From positions 25,232,823 to 25,296,822 of the forward strand of contig NC_079510.1 in NCBI RefSeq assembly GCF_030052815.1: a stretch of DNA of 64,000 nt, in the 5' to 3' direction. A program made the translations under genes and the position numbers. Below the pieces are notes generated by a model. It saw only the letters and a list, made by a program, of their open reading frames with translations. It was not told where the DNA came from and did not search any database. This stretch comes from Hevea brasiliensis (Eukaryota; Streptophyta; Magnoliopsida; Malpighiales; Euphorbiaceae). Positions 36,307-48,090 of this stretch are shown one piece after another. Within the stretch, counting starts at the first letter, position 1. Every line of letters begins with the position of its first letter.

Positions 36307-38533
36307 CATATGTGGACAAGTCCATTATCTCATTTTCTCTTCTTCTTCTTCTTTCTTCACTAAGTCGAATTGAAACCTCTCCCAAAACTCCTTTGCCGTC
36401 CCATGTGTGGAGCGTCATCCACTCAAGATCAAGCCATCCAAACATCAAGTCTTCTTCATTAAAGTTGGAGTACACACCTTGGAAAGAATTTTGGGAGCAA
36501 AAAAGGGAGAGATTTGAAGAAGTTTGACAAGTTCAATTTGAGGTACATGTCCTATTTTCTTCCTTTCCTTGTTAAAGTTTGTGTTAGTGTTGTGGTGAGT
36601 TAATTTATGGAAGGAATTGAAGGGGTTTGATGAATATGGACAAAGCTCCAAATCGGTAGCCCTCATGTCCATGGGAGAATGAATTATTTCTTCATGTAAA
36701 TGGTGATTTGATTTGAGGTGTTGATTTAAGTGCTTAAATGTATAAGAGTTTGATTACCATGTATATAGTTTGAATTGTGAGTTTGTGAATTGAAAATGGA
36801 AGCTTGATGTATATGTGTAATTTGGGTAGCCTTATGGTGAAGTTGGAAGTGTTTAATTTCATGGAATGGTTTGTTAAATTATGGTACTAAAGGTGGCAGA
36901 ATGTGTATGTAATTATTGTTGGGAAATTATATGTTTTAATGAGAGATATTCATGTGCATATATTGTTATAAATGGACTTTATAATTTAGGATTATATTTG
37001 GTGCATTAAAGGTCATTGTATTCTACCCAAATTGACTATAATGTAAAGTGATTGATGAATATGATAATGTACAAAGTCAGAATTAGGTATGGAAGGTAAG
37101 CTAGAATAAGTTAAATGTGCATTTGGATTGGTGTTTGAGAGAAATGTAAAGGGCAGTATGCAAATGAGCCTATAACCCTCACTGTGAGATCCCAATTGGA
37201 GGTAAAACTAGGCACAAAATGTGCCAACTTTCATGTTGAAAGCCTACTAAAATTCTGTCCGAAAAGTGACACTAAAACTGACCTAATCCGGATTTGTAAC
37301 CTTTCAAACCTAAAAATTTACCATTTGAACAGCAATTACGTAATTGGCCATAACTCCTTGTATACAGATCCAAATGACCTGAAATTTATATCATTGGAAA
37401 TCTTAGACATAGGGCTACAGTTTTGGTTAAGGCCACAAAACCCAGAAATGACCATAAGCAAGTCAAAAGGTTGCACAATTTCGGGTATAAAACCTATCAG
37501 AATTAGAAATGGCCTAAAAATGACCTAAGTTTACAATAAAAAGGCAATTTGACCAGCAATAGTAGAATGACCATAACTTGGTCCAGAAAACTCCAAATAA
37601 CATGAAATTAGTGCCAAAATGACAATAAGACATAAATATACAATTTTGCTCTTTTGACCAGAACTAAAAACTAAGGGAAATAAGACATTTAGCTAGAGCA
37701 ATTTAGCATATAAAATCTGGAAAATGGCAATAAAATGCAATAAGCTTTAAAATGAAATTGGTAACATATACCAACACTTAGAGACTATAAAATGTGACAA
37801 ATTGGGAACATTAAAATTGACTCACTTAGAGTGCATCAAAGGTCAACATTATAGGTTAACTAATAATAGTGTTAATAAAATTTAATTCTTGAACCTTATT
37901 ATTAGAAACAATTTAAATGAGTATTGAAACACTTTAAATTATGTGTTTCAGTTAGCAAAGACTCGAGGAAGGGGAAAGAACCACTGAGTCAAGGCCAAGA
38001 GGCTACTCATCAGTGGTTTGTGCACAACAGTTATTTCTTTTGAATTTTCACTTAAAATAAATTATGACAATTTGTATGTTATTGCTTAAATTGTGGAAAA
38101 TTTGTTTGAATGAAATTTGATGGATACTTATTGCTTGAAAAATATTGCAAATGGTTTGAAACCACAGCTATCATGTATATTTGATTAAATTCCTTGCTAG
38201 CTTGTCTAGTGAGACGAATTGGCTTTGAATTCCCTCTCTGGCTGAAGTGTTGAGGTGTGTGTCAGTTGAGGACGAATAGGATGAGTACTCATATAATTGC
38301 TAGCTAGCTATGTTATTCCTCATTAGCCATTGGCTTTTGGGATGAATTGGACTTTGGAATCATGATTAAGTTGTGTGTGTGATATATTAGTATTTATTGA
38401 GACATTGTGAAATGGAATTTAATTCTTTATGACATTCTCTATCTTTTGAAATTAACTATGGTTTTAAGTATCCACAGTTTATTTGATTTATGATTTATGG
38501 TTTTAAATTGCATTTTCTTAATGTTATGCACCA

Positions 38534-38653
38534 CTGAGACATTGGCTTAGTGATAACTTTTTTATTGCTGTCGCAGGTAAATAGACAGATAAAGCAGCAG
38601 AGTAGGCTGCTTGTGCTACACTTTTGGGATTTTGCCGAGTATATTGAATATAC
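38534..38653 (+). other. Conserved LTR hairpin series (E3 5' LTR)
   Basis: CTGAG/CTTAG (38534-38538, 38546-38550), a damaged second stem, AGCAGC/GCTGCT (38593-38598, 38606-38611) and GTATAT/ATATAC (38639-38644, 38648-38653). The 3' LTR copy keeps GATAGC/GCTATC (46989-46994, 47004-47009) and AGCAGC/GCTGCT (47030-47048). Confidence 0.55.
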
Positions 38654-39219
38654 CACCTCCTTGTAATTTTTGTTGTAATGTATGTGAACTGTATGTATAT
38701 ATTGTACTTGGTCTTGAGCAGTTGTAAACTAAAGTTGTAAATTATTTTGGCCTGTAAAAATGTTGTATTATACTTCTCTTATCTCAGCTTTTGAACTACT
38801 CAGTCATTTTGCATTCTATTTTTGAAACTACTAAAAATGAGGTTGAATTGAGTTTAACAAATGTTGAGAAAATTGATTTGTGTTGAGCCATATTGGAGTT
38901 TGGAAATGAAACAAATATATTGGAAGTGTTTTTTTTTTACAGGTTATTGAAGAACTGTTTTGTTCAAAATACAGACGGCACTCTACTGAAATTTTTATAG
39001 AATCTATTGATATTGTCGATTTGTTATGTAATTTAACTTTGAGTAAAAGGTTTTAAAACCTGTCAAAAGTGCTCACTACTGCAAAAAGACATAAGAAATT
39101 GTTTAAAATCCCTTGTAGTGTATTTAATGGGTTATCAGTAGGCGAAGTTCGATAATTCATTATGTATACTATGGGAACATGTTATGCCTTACGGAGGGGT
39201 AAGGTGTGACATGTTTTAG

Positions 39220-39231
39220 TGGTATCAGAGC
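39220..39231 (+). other. E3 primer-binding site (initiator tRNA-Met)
   Basis: TGGTATCAGAGC lies eight bases after the 5' LTR end and is a perfect match to the plant consensus. Confidence 0.95.
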
Positions 39232-39400
39232 TAGTTTTTAAATTCAGCTTTGACCTGTAATTTGAATATTCTTTCTTCATAGTACAACTGTTCAATGTCA
39301 TGGTTTGATACATACAGTACATTACATTATAAATATGCACTAACGAGAGGAAATCTCTTTGTGTTATTTGTTCAGGAAGTATAATATCCTCTATTTGACT

Positions 39401-40600
39401 ATGGAAGAAGGGGACCGTTCATTCGATCAATCAGTAAAGGCTGAGGTACAAGGGGAAGCCCCAGCCCTTCAAAATGTGAGTGGATCATCCGCACCAGCCC
39501 CCTCAATACTGCAGTTTCCTACTCAATTTGCTCAGCAGATGGCTGCGATGTTCCAACAGATGGCTGGTAACATGCCTACTTAAGCCCAATTACAGACACC
39601 AGTGGTACAACCACAGCCTTCAGCTAGGCAGTATGACAAGCTAATTAAATACGGGGCTACTGAGTTTAAGGGGACAGTAGATCCACTAGAGGCAGAATAA
39701 TGGTTGCAGAGAATGGATAGAGTGTTCAAGAAACTGCATTGCACAGACGAGCTAAGATTTGAGTATTCAGTGTCACTACTACAGGGGGATGCGTATGACT
39801 GGTGGAAAACTATCCCCCATAGTTTGATAGAACCTCCAGTGCTAACCTGGGATGATTTTTTTCTAGAGTTCAGACAAAAATATGTCCCAGATACCTATGT
39901 GGACCAGAAGCTATAGGTGTTCTTAAGTCTGAAACAAGGAAGTAGATCAGTGGCAGAATATGAAAGGGAGTTTTCCCGCCTGAGCCACTAGGCAGGGAGT
40001 CTCCTTCCTACCAGCAGAGAAAGATGTACGAGGTTTGAAACCGGCTTGAAGCCTAGTCTCAGAATACAAGTGGTTGGATTCAAACATCATAACTTCTCTG
40101 AGCTCATTTCTCAAGCACTTGAATTAGAAAGAATTAAGTCAAAAGCAGCCCCAGAGAAAAAGAAAATAGAGAAGACAGAAAAAGAGAAAGAGGGGAAGTC
40201 AGTAGATCAGAGTTCTAGTGGTCCTACTGGAAAGAGAAAGAACTTTGAGGGACAAAGCAAGGGCGGTAAAAAGTTTGGTAGGGGAAGATTCTCATAACAG
40301 AGACCTCCTCTATCTGGTTAGCAGACTACCAAAAGTTCCTACCCTCCCCATCCATGTGAAATTTGTGGTAGAAATCATGGTGAGATATGCTACAAGGCCA
40401 TAGGAGTCTATTATAACTGCGAGGGCACGGGACACTTTGCCAAAGACTGCACCAATGCCCGTAGAGTTGGGCCACCTTCTACTACTGCAGAAGGGTCAGT
40501 TCAAAATCCTATCACCAGAGGTTCACAACCAGTTAGCAGGGGTAGAGGCAGGGTTAGAGGTAGTCCATCAGGCAGCCAAGGCACAGTGAATCAGTCAAAG
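39401..40600 (+). pseudogene. gag: E3 gag, disrupted
   Basis: ATG 39401 gives MEEGDRSFDQ, aligned with G2. Upstream in-frame sequence is leader. The order is a Q/P-rich N-terminus, capsid core with EYSVSLLQGDAYDWW, a K/E-rich linker and a zinc knuckle. The first knuckle cysteine is tyrosine (codon 40409-40411), leaving YYNCEGTGHFAKDC. Stops at 39581, 39698, 39914 and 40319 stand at Gln codons of G2. The frame is constant throughout gag. It would form the particle if intact. Confidence 0.9.
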
Positions 40601-43600
40601 CAAGGCAGTGCTCCAGCCAGAGTCTACACAATGAAACAGAGAGAAGAGGCTGAGACATCTGATATTGTGGCTGGTACCTTCTTAACTTTTAATCAGGATG
40701 TGTTTGTGTTATTTGATCCAGGTTCAACCCACTCCTATGTGAGTGCTAACATCATTGATTGCATGCTGTTCTGCGAACAAAATGGACTTTGAGGTGCTAG
40801 TAACAAGTCTGCTAGGACAAGAGGTCAGGGTCAATAGAATGTATAGGGATTGTCCTTTGGTGATCCAAGGACATACTTTTCTGTCTGATCTCATTGAAAT
40901 GCCCTTAAAATATTATGATATCATCTTGGGCATGGATTGGTTATTCAGGCATTACGCCATGATTAACTGTAGACTGAAGACAATGACTTTTGGTCTCCCT
41001 CAGTATAGTGATGTGGTAATACACGGGGAGAGGCAGCTATTGCCATCAAACATCATTTTGGCTGCACTAGCCAGAAAAATGATCAGAAAGGGGTGTGAAG
41101 CATACTTGGCACATGTGGTAGACACCCAAGTGGGGAGTCCAGCATTGAAGGACATCCCTACAATATGTGACTTTCCATATGTGTTTCCTGATGAGTTGCT
41201 AGGATTACCTCTAGAAAGAGAAGTGCAGTTTGAGATTGATGTTAAGCCTGGTGTGGATCCAATCTCTATAACACCATATAGAATGGCACCAGCAGAATTG
41301 AAGGAGTTGAAGGTACAGTTGCAAAAACTACTTGAAAAGGGCTTCATTCGCCCTAATGTGTCACCTTGGGGAGCTCCAGTACTGTTTGTTAAGAAGAAAG
41401 ATGGCACTCTCTACTTATGTATTGACTACCGGGAGTTGAATAAGGTGACAATAAAGAACAGATATCCGTTACCTCGCATTGATGACCTGTTTGATCAGTT
41501 GAAGGGTGCAGCTGTGTTCTCCAAAATTGATTTGAGATCTGGTTATTATCAGTTGAAGGTGCAAGAGCAGAGCATTCTAAAAACTACTTTCAGAACTCGA
41601 TATAGTCATTATGAGTTTCTGGTAATGCCATTTGGGTTAACTAATGCTTCAGCTACTTTTATGGATCTGATGAACACTATCTTCAGACCATACCTTGATC
41701 AATTTGTAGTTGTGTTTATTGATGATATTTTGATATATTCGAGGAATGCAGAGGAGCATGATAGACATCTGCGTATTATACTACAGACTTTAAGGGAGAA
41801 ACAACTATACGCCAAATTGTCGAAATGTGAATTTTGGCTGAAGGAAATCTCTTTCTTGGGACATATTGTGTCAGTTGAAGCGATCAAGGTAGATTCCAAC
41901 AAGGTAGAAGCTATCCTTAATTAGAAGCCACCCAAGAATATCACAGAAATTCGCAGTTTTCTGGGTTTAGCTAGATATTACCACCGATTTGTGAAAGGGT
42001 TCTCTATGTTGGCTTCTCCACTGACCAAGCTACTTCGGAAAGATGTGAAATTTTAGTGGACGGATAAATGCCAGTAGAGTTTTGATGAGTTAAAGAGGTG
42101 TTTGACTAAAGCTCCAGTCCTTAATTTACCTACACCGGGTAAAGAATATACAGTTGATAGTGATGCTTCTCACAATGTGTTAGGCTGTGTACTGATGCAA
42201 GATCTAAATGTCATTGCATATGCATCACGCCAGTTGAAACCGCATGAGAGGAATTATCTGACACATGACTTGGAGCTAGCAACTATTGTTTTTGCTCTCA
42301 AGATCTAGAGACATTACTTATATGGGGAGAAGTGTTATATCTACACAGATCATAAGAGCTTGAAGTATTTGGGCACTCATAAAGAATTAAACTTGAGACA
42401 GAGGAGATGGTTAGAACTGATTAAAGACTATGATTGCTTAATAGACTATCAGCCAGGGAAAGCAAATGTGGTGGTTGACGCCTTAAGTCGCAAGACTATG
42501 GCAAGTTTCAGAGTTTCTCCTTTGTCCATGGTACATGAGTTGAAAGCACAGCATGCCAGTTTGGAGATTGATGATGAGGGGCAAATAGTAGTTGCATGGC
42601 ATGTACAGCCAGTGTTGATTGATCAGATCAGAATGGCTGCTCAGAATAATGAGAAATATCAAAGCTACTAGAAGAAGTCCAGCAGGGCAAGAAACCTGAA
42701 TTTTCTATGAGAGATGATGGTTTACTACTACATCAGGGTAGAATGTGCATTCCTAATGATGTGGAATTGAGACAGATCATTATGAAGGAAGCACATGAGT
42801 CTCCTTTTGCCATGCACCCCGGTGGAACTAAAATGTACAGAGGGTTGAAAGAGCATTACTGGTGGATGGATATGAAAAGGGATGTAGCTGATTTTGTCTT
42901 CAAATGCCTAACTTGTCAGCAACTGAAGGCAGAACATCAAGTACCAGCTGGTTTATTACATCCATTGCCAGTACCTGAGTGGAAATGGGAACGAATAACT
43001 ATGGATTTTGTGATGGGACTTCTGAGGACACATAATAGCCATGATGCAGTATGGGTTATAGTTGACAGACTGACTAAGTCTGTTCATTTTCTGCCAGTCC
43101 AAATGGACTATAGCCTGGAAAGATTGGCCAGATTGTACATAGATGAGATTGTAAGACTGCATGGAGTGCCAGTATCGATTGTATCTGACAGAGATCCTAA
43201 GCTCACTTCTAGATTCTGAGGTAGTCTTCAGAGAGCCCTAGGAACTAGATTGAACTTCAGCACGGCATTCCACCCATAGACAGATGGCCAGTCTGATAGG
43301 GTAATTCAGATCTTGGAGGATATGCTACGAGCTTATGTGATTGAGTTTGAAGGTAGTTGGGATACACACTTGCCTTTGATTGAGTTTGCTTATAACAACA
43401 GCTACCAATTAAGCATTGGGATGCCTCCATATGAAGCTTTGTATGGCAAAAAGTGCAGAACTCCCCTATATTGGGATGAAGTAGGTGAGAGAAAAATGAT
43501 TGGGCCAGAAATTATTCAGCAGAAAGAGGAAAAGATTAGACTGATCAGAGATCGACTCAAGGCTGCATCAAACCGTTAGAAGTCCTATATTGATATGAAG

Positions 43601-44045
43601 AGAAGAGATATTAAATAATGCAGTGGGTGATAAGGTATTTCTCAAAGTTTCTCCTTGGAAGAGGATTATGAGATTTGGCAGAAAGGGGAAACTGAGTCCT
43701 CATTTCATTGGACCATATGAGGTTTTGGAAAGAGTGGGTCCTCTAGCATACCGATTGGCACTACCTCCAAAGTTAGAGAAGATATATAACGTCTTCCATG
43801 TGTCTATGTTGAGGAGATATCGATCAGACCCATCTCATGTTCTACCTATTGAAGAAATCGAGGTAAATCTAGACCTCTCATATGAGGAAGAACCCATAGA
43901 GATTCTGGCATATAAGGTGAAGCAGCTGAGGAACAAGCAGATACCCCTGGTTAAAGTGCTGTGAAACCATTATTCAAGCCTAGAAGCTACTTGGGAACGT
44001 GAAGAGGACATGAGGAGATAGCACCCACAACTGTTCAGAGACTGA
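40601..44045 (+). pseudogene. pol: E3 pol (PR-RT-RH-IN-chromodomain-like), disrupted
   Basis: Protease FDPGSTHSYV (Asp codon 40715-40717), then a one-base frame change near 40770. A 393-codon open stretch to 41924 spans [52 protein letters not shown] and intact FIDDILIYS. RNase [25 protein letters not shown]. Integrase: zinc finger H...H/CLTC (about 42790-42920), [14 protein letters not shown], a TAG in HP-TDGQ, the Glu-position codon changed (GQSDRVIQ), then VLKVSPWKR and HVSMLRRYRSDPSH. The tail is chromodomain-like. The natural TGA is at 44043-44045. Frame changes recur near 42655 and 43615. Stops at 41922, 42054, 42075, 42306, 43217, 43277, 43577 and 43962 are all at Gln or Trp positions. 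Confidence 0.92.
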
Positions 44046-44078
44046 TGCCAGGTAAAATTTTGAGATGAAATTTATTTT

Positions 44079-44092
44079 AAGGGGGGGAGAAT
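44079..44092 (+). other. E3 polypurine tract
   Basis: AAGGGGGGGAGAAT sits directly before the 3' LTR TGTAACACCC, identical to the G2 tract. Confidence 0.93.
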
Positions 44093-44267
44093 TGTAACAC
44101 CCCTATATTCGGTAGTGCATTCTACTGTTTCGGTGACCGGTGTCTATCCGGACAGTTAGAATGCTTGGAATTATACTTAAATGTTAGTGAAGAGAAATAA
44201 GATAATGAAATACAATAGAAGAAATACAAAAAAAACAAAGGAAAAATAAGATCAATGAAATATGATT

Positions 44268-44315
44268 AAGTTAAATGAGCCAAAAACCCTAGCGATGGGT
44301 GACCGCACCGGGAAG
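44268..44315 (+). promoter_or_regulatory. 5S rRNA-like A/C-box block (E3 3' LTR)
   Basis: AAGTTAAATGAGC, 13 bases, GATGGGTGACC, 5 bases, GGGAAG, then TTGCGG. It lies about 175 bp from the LTR start, in the sense orientation. Confidence 0.55.
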
Positions 44316-46970
44316 TTGCGGTGAGGACCGTTGACTAGCCCTAGATCGCGGGGAATCCTGGGAAATATTTTTGAGACTTAAACAAACATCTATTGTGGTA
44401 TAATTGACTTAGAAAATGTCGAAGAAAATTTAATTAGTTAGTACAAAGAAAAACAAAAAATCGAAAAACAGACAAAAATCGGTGTTACCGAAAAATAAAA
44501 AATACAAACTGAATATGGGCATTTTAGTCAATTGACACCTAGATTTGGCTTTTGACCTAAATATCCATTAAAAATAAATAGTATTAAAATTTGGGGACCC
44601 CATGAAAAGAGAAAATTAAATGTGTAATGAAAATTAGGGAAAATGTGGGGAATTAATTGGAATTATGAAACTTTGGATTATTAAAATGTTAAAATGAGTT
44701 AGTGGGGCACTAAGGGAGAATATATAAACATATGTGGACAAATGTGGACAAGTGCACTACCTCATTTTCTCTTCTTCTTCTTCTTTCTTCACTAAGCCAA
44801 ATTGAAACCTCTCCCAAAACTCCATTGCCGTCCCATGTGTAGAGTTTCAACCACTCAAGATCAAGCCATCCAAAAATCAAATCTTCTTCATTAAAGTTAG
44901 AGTACACACCTTGGATAGCATTTTGGGAGCAAAAAGGGAGAGATTTGAAGAAGTTTGACAAGTTCAATTTGAGGTACATGTCCTATTTTCTTCCTTTCGT
45001 TGTTAAAGTTTGTGTTGGTGTTGTGGTGAGTTGATTTATGGAAGGAATTGAAGGGGTTTGATGAATATGGACAAAGCTCCAAATCGGCAGCCCTCATGTC
45101 CATGGGAGAATGAATTATTTCTTCATGTAAATGGTGATTTGAGGTGTTGATTTAAGTGCTTAAATGTATAAGAGTTTGATTACCATGTATATAGTTTGAA
45201 TTGTGAGTTTGTGAATTGAAAATGGAAGCTTGATGTATATGTGTAATTTGGGCAGCCTTATGGTGAAGTTGGAAGTGTTTAATTTCATGGAATGGTTTGT
45301 TAAATTATGGTACTAAAGGTGGCAGAATGTGTATGTAATTATTGTTGGGAAATTAGATGTGTTAATGAGAGATATTCATGTGTATATATTGTTATAAATG
45401 GACTTTGTAATTTAAGATTATATTTGGTGCATTAAAGGTCATTGTATTCTACCCAAATTGACTATAATGTAAAGTGATTGATGAATATGGTAATGTGCAA
45501 AGTCAGAATTAGGTGTGGAAGGTAAGCTAGAATAAGTTAAATGTGCATTTGGATTGGTGTTTGAGAGAAATGTAAAGGGCAGTTTGCAAATGAGCCTATA
45601 ACCCTAAATGTGAGACCCCAATTGGTATGAGGCCAATAGAAGGTGAAACTAGGCACAAAATGTGCCAACTTTCATGTTGAAAGCCTACAAAATTCTGTTC
45701 GGAAAGTGACACTTAAACTGACCTAATCCGGATTTGTAACCTTTCAAACCTGAAAATTTACCATTTGAACAGCAATTACGTAATTGGCCATAACTCCTTG
45801 TATACAAGTCCAAATGACCTGAAATTTATATCGTTGGAAAGCTTAGACATAGGGCTAAAATTTTGGTTAAGGCCACCAACCTAGAAATGACCATAAGCAA
45901 GTCAAAAGGCTTGCACAAGTTCGGGTATAAAACCTGTCAGAATTAGAAATGACCTAAAAATGACCTAAGTTTACAATAAAAAGGCAATTTGACCAGCAAT
46001 AGTAGAATGACCATAACTTGGTCCAGAAAACTCCAAATGACATGAAATTAGTGTCAAAATGTCACTAAGACATAAATCTACAATTTTGCTCTTTTGACCA
46101 GAACCTAAAAACTAAGGGAAATAAGACATTTAGCTAGAGTAATCTAGCATATAAAATCTAATGGCAATAAAATGCAATAAGCTTTAAAATGAAATTGGTA
46201 ACATATACCAACACTTAGAGACTATAAAATGTGACAAATTGAGAACATTAAAATTGACTCACTTAGAGTGCATCAAAGGTCAACATTATAGGTTGACTAA
46301 TAATAGTATTAATAAAATTTAATTATTGAACCTTATTATTAGAAACAATTTAAATGAGTACTGAAATACTTTAAATTGTGTGTTTCAGTTAGCAAAGACT
46401 CGGGGAAGGGGAAAGAACCACTGAGTCAAGGCCAAGAGACTACTCATAAGAGGTTTGCGTATAACAGTTATTTCTTTTGAATTTTCACTTGAAATAAATT
46501 ATGACAATTTGTATGTTATTGCTTAAATTGTGGAAAATTTGTTTGAATGAAATTTGATGGATACTTATTGCTTGAAAAATATTGCAAATGGTTTGAAACC
46601 ACAACTATCATGTATATTTGATTGAATTCCTCGCTAGCTTGTCTAGTGGGATGAATTGGCTTTGAATTCCCTCTCTGGCTGAAGTGTTGAGGTGTGTGTC
46701 AGTTGAGGACGAATATGATGAGCACTCATATAATTACTAGCTAGCTATATTATTCCTCATTAGCCATTGGCTTTTGGGACGAATTGGACTTTGGAATCAT
46801 GATTAAGCTGTGTGTGTGATTTATTAGTATTTATTGAGACATTGTGAAATGGAATTTAATTCTTTATGACATTCTCTATCTTTTGAAATTAACTATAGTT
46901 TTAAGTATCCACAGTTTATGTGATTTATGGTTTATGGTTTTAAATTGCATTTTCTTAATGTTGTGCACCA

Positions 46971-47048
46971 CTGAGACATTGGCTCAGTGATAGCTTTTTC
47001 ATTGCTATCGCAGGTAGACAGACAGATAAAGCAGCAGAGTAGGCTGCT
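46971..47048 (+). other. Conserved LTR hairpin series (E3 3' LTR)
   Basis: CTGAG/CTCAG (46971-46975, 46983-46987), GATAGC/GCTATC (46989-46994, 47004-47009) and AGCAGC/GCTGCT (47030-47035, 47043-47048), all perfect stems. Confidence 0.6.
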
Positions 47049-47651
47049 TGTGCTACACTTTTGAGATTTTACCGGGTTTATTGAGTATACCACCTCCTTG
47101 TAATTTTTATTGTAATGTATGTGAAGTGTATGTATATATTATACTTGGTCTTGAGTAGTTGTAAACTAAAGTTGTAAATTATTTTGGCTTGTAAAAATGT
47201 TGTATTATACTTCTCTTATCTCAACTTTTGAACTACTCAGTTATTTTGCATTCTATTTTTGGAACTACTGAAAATGAGGTTTAATTGAGTTTGACAAATG
47301 TTGAGAAAATTGATTTGTGTTGAGCCATATTGGAGTTTGGAAATGAAACAAATATATTGGAAGTGTTTTTTTTTACAAGTTTTTGAAGAACTTTTTTATT
47401 CAAAATACAGACGGCACTCTGCCAAAATTTTTATAGAATCTATTGATATTGCAGATTTGTTATGTAATTTAACTTTGAGTAAAAGGTTTTAAAACTTGTC
47501 AAAAGTGCTCACTACTACAAAAAGACATAAGAAATTGTTTAAAATCCCTTGTAGTGTATTTAATGGGTTATCAGTAGGCGAAGTTCGATAATTCATTATG
47601 TATACTACGGGAACATGTTATGCCTTACAGAGGGGTAAGGTGTGCACCTGT

Positions 47652-47875
47652 ACCCTCTTCCAAAACCTCCATGTAAATCTCGAGTCTCGGTCAAATATGA
47701 TAGATGTTGGCACTCCATGTAGCCAGACTATCTCATCTATGTAAATCTCTGCTAACCTCTCCAGTGAGTAGTCGGCTCTAACTGGTAGGAAGTGAGCTTA
47801 CTTGGTCAATCTATTCACAATCACCCATAAAGTATTATGCTTCCTTTGTGTTAATGGTAGCCCAGTCACAAAATC
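47652..47875 (-). pseudogene. pol: G1 pol, middle fragment (integrase core)
   Basis: A 224-bp island of G1 between the E3 and S insertions. On the minus strand it reads DFVTGLPLTQRKHNTLWVIV, then RLTK with a stop, [34 protein letters not shown] and FWKRV. The second catalytic Asp is present in IFDRD. It joins in frame to 51296 across S and to 35676 across E3 when one target copy is removed. Confidence 0.88.
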
Positions 47876-48044
47876 TGAAACACCCTCACTGTAGTAATTC
47901 CATACATTCTACTCCTCCTATGACCGATGTTGGTCCGGACAGCTAGAATGTCTGGAAAAACATTTAGACTAGAGTGAAGGGTCATAAATAATTCAAATAA
48001 GTATAAGAAAAATTAAGAAAAAATTTTAGAAATAAAATACAACC

Positions 48045-48090
48045 AAGTTAAATGAGCCAGTGCCCTAGTGATGGGTAACCCAGTGGGAAG
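48045..48090 (+). promoter_or_regulatory. 5S rRNA-like A/C-box block (solo LTR S)
   Basis: AAGTTAAATGAGC, 13 bases, GATGGGTAACC, 4 bases, GGGAAG. One G-to-A change falls in the C-box part. Confidence 0.5.

Larger units (their letters stand above)
35677..39211 (+). repeat. E3 5' LTR
   Basis: A 3535-bp LTR, TGTAACACCC...GGTGTGACA. In order it carries palindrome CTGTCCGGACAG (35728-35739), a 5S-like block (35852-35899), a TATA box (36299-36306) and the hairpin series (38534-38653). Small spurious frames inside are not conserved as genes. Confidence 0.95.
35677..47646 (+). mobile_element. Complete gypsy element E3 (Tekay/Del-like)
   Basis: 5' LTR 35677-39211, primer site, gag-pol 39401-44045, purine tract, 3' LTR 44093-47646. 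The target duplication CCTGT is exact (35672-35676 and 47647-47651), and joining the flanks restores G1 integrase (FWKRVQESLG). It is a close relative of G2 in protein but has different, longer LTRs. Coding disruption is heavier than in G2 (three frameshifts). LTR differences are concentrated in the first 250 bp; other stretches are nearly identical. Confidence 0.95.
44093..47646 (+). repeat. E3 3' LTR
   Basis: A 3554-bp LTR ending TGTGCA where the 5' copy ends TGTGACA. The TG...CA termini are kept. It is the better copy of the hairpin series (46971-47048) and of the 5S-like block (44268-44315). TATA box at 44721-44728. Confidence 0.95.

Noticed and set aside
36212..36672. Short minus-strand frames in the E3 LTR, repeated at 44710-45103
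   Set aside because: They recur only because the LTR is duplicated. Reading frames differ in length between the two copies, so no selection is visible.
39220..39231. Possible tRNA-Met fragment (also at 14172, 28698, 11334)
   Set aside because: Only the 12-base primer-binding complement is present; no tRNA gene.
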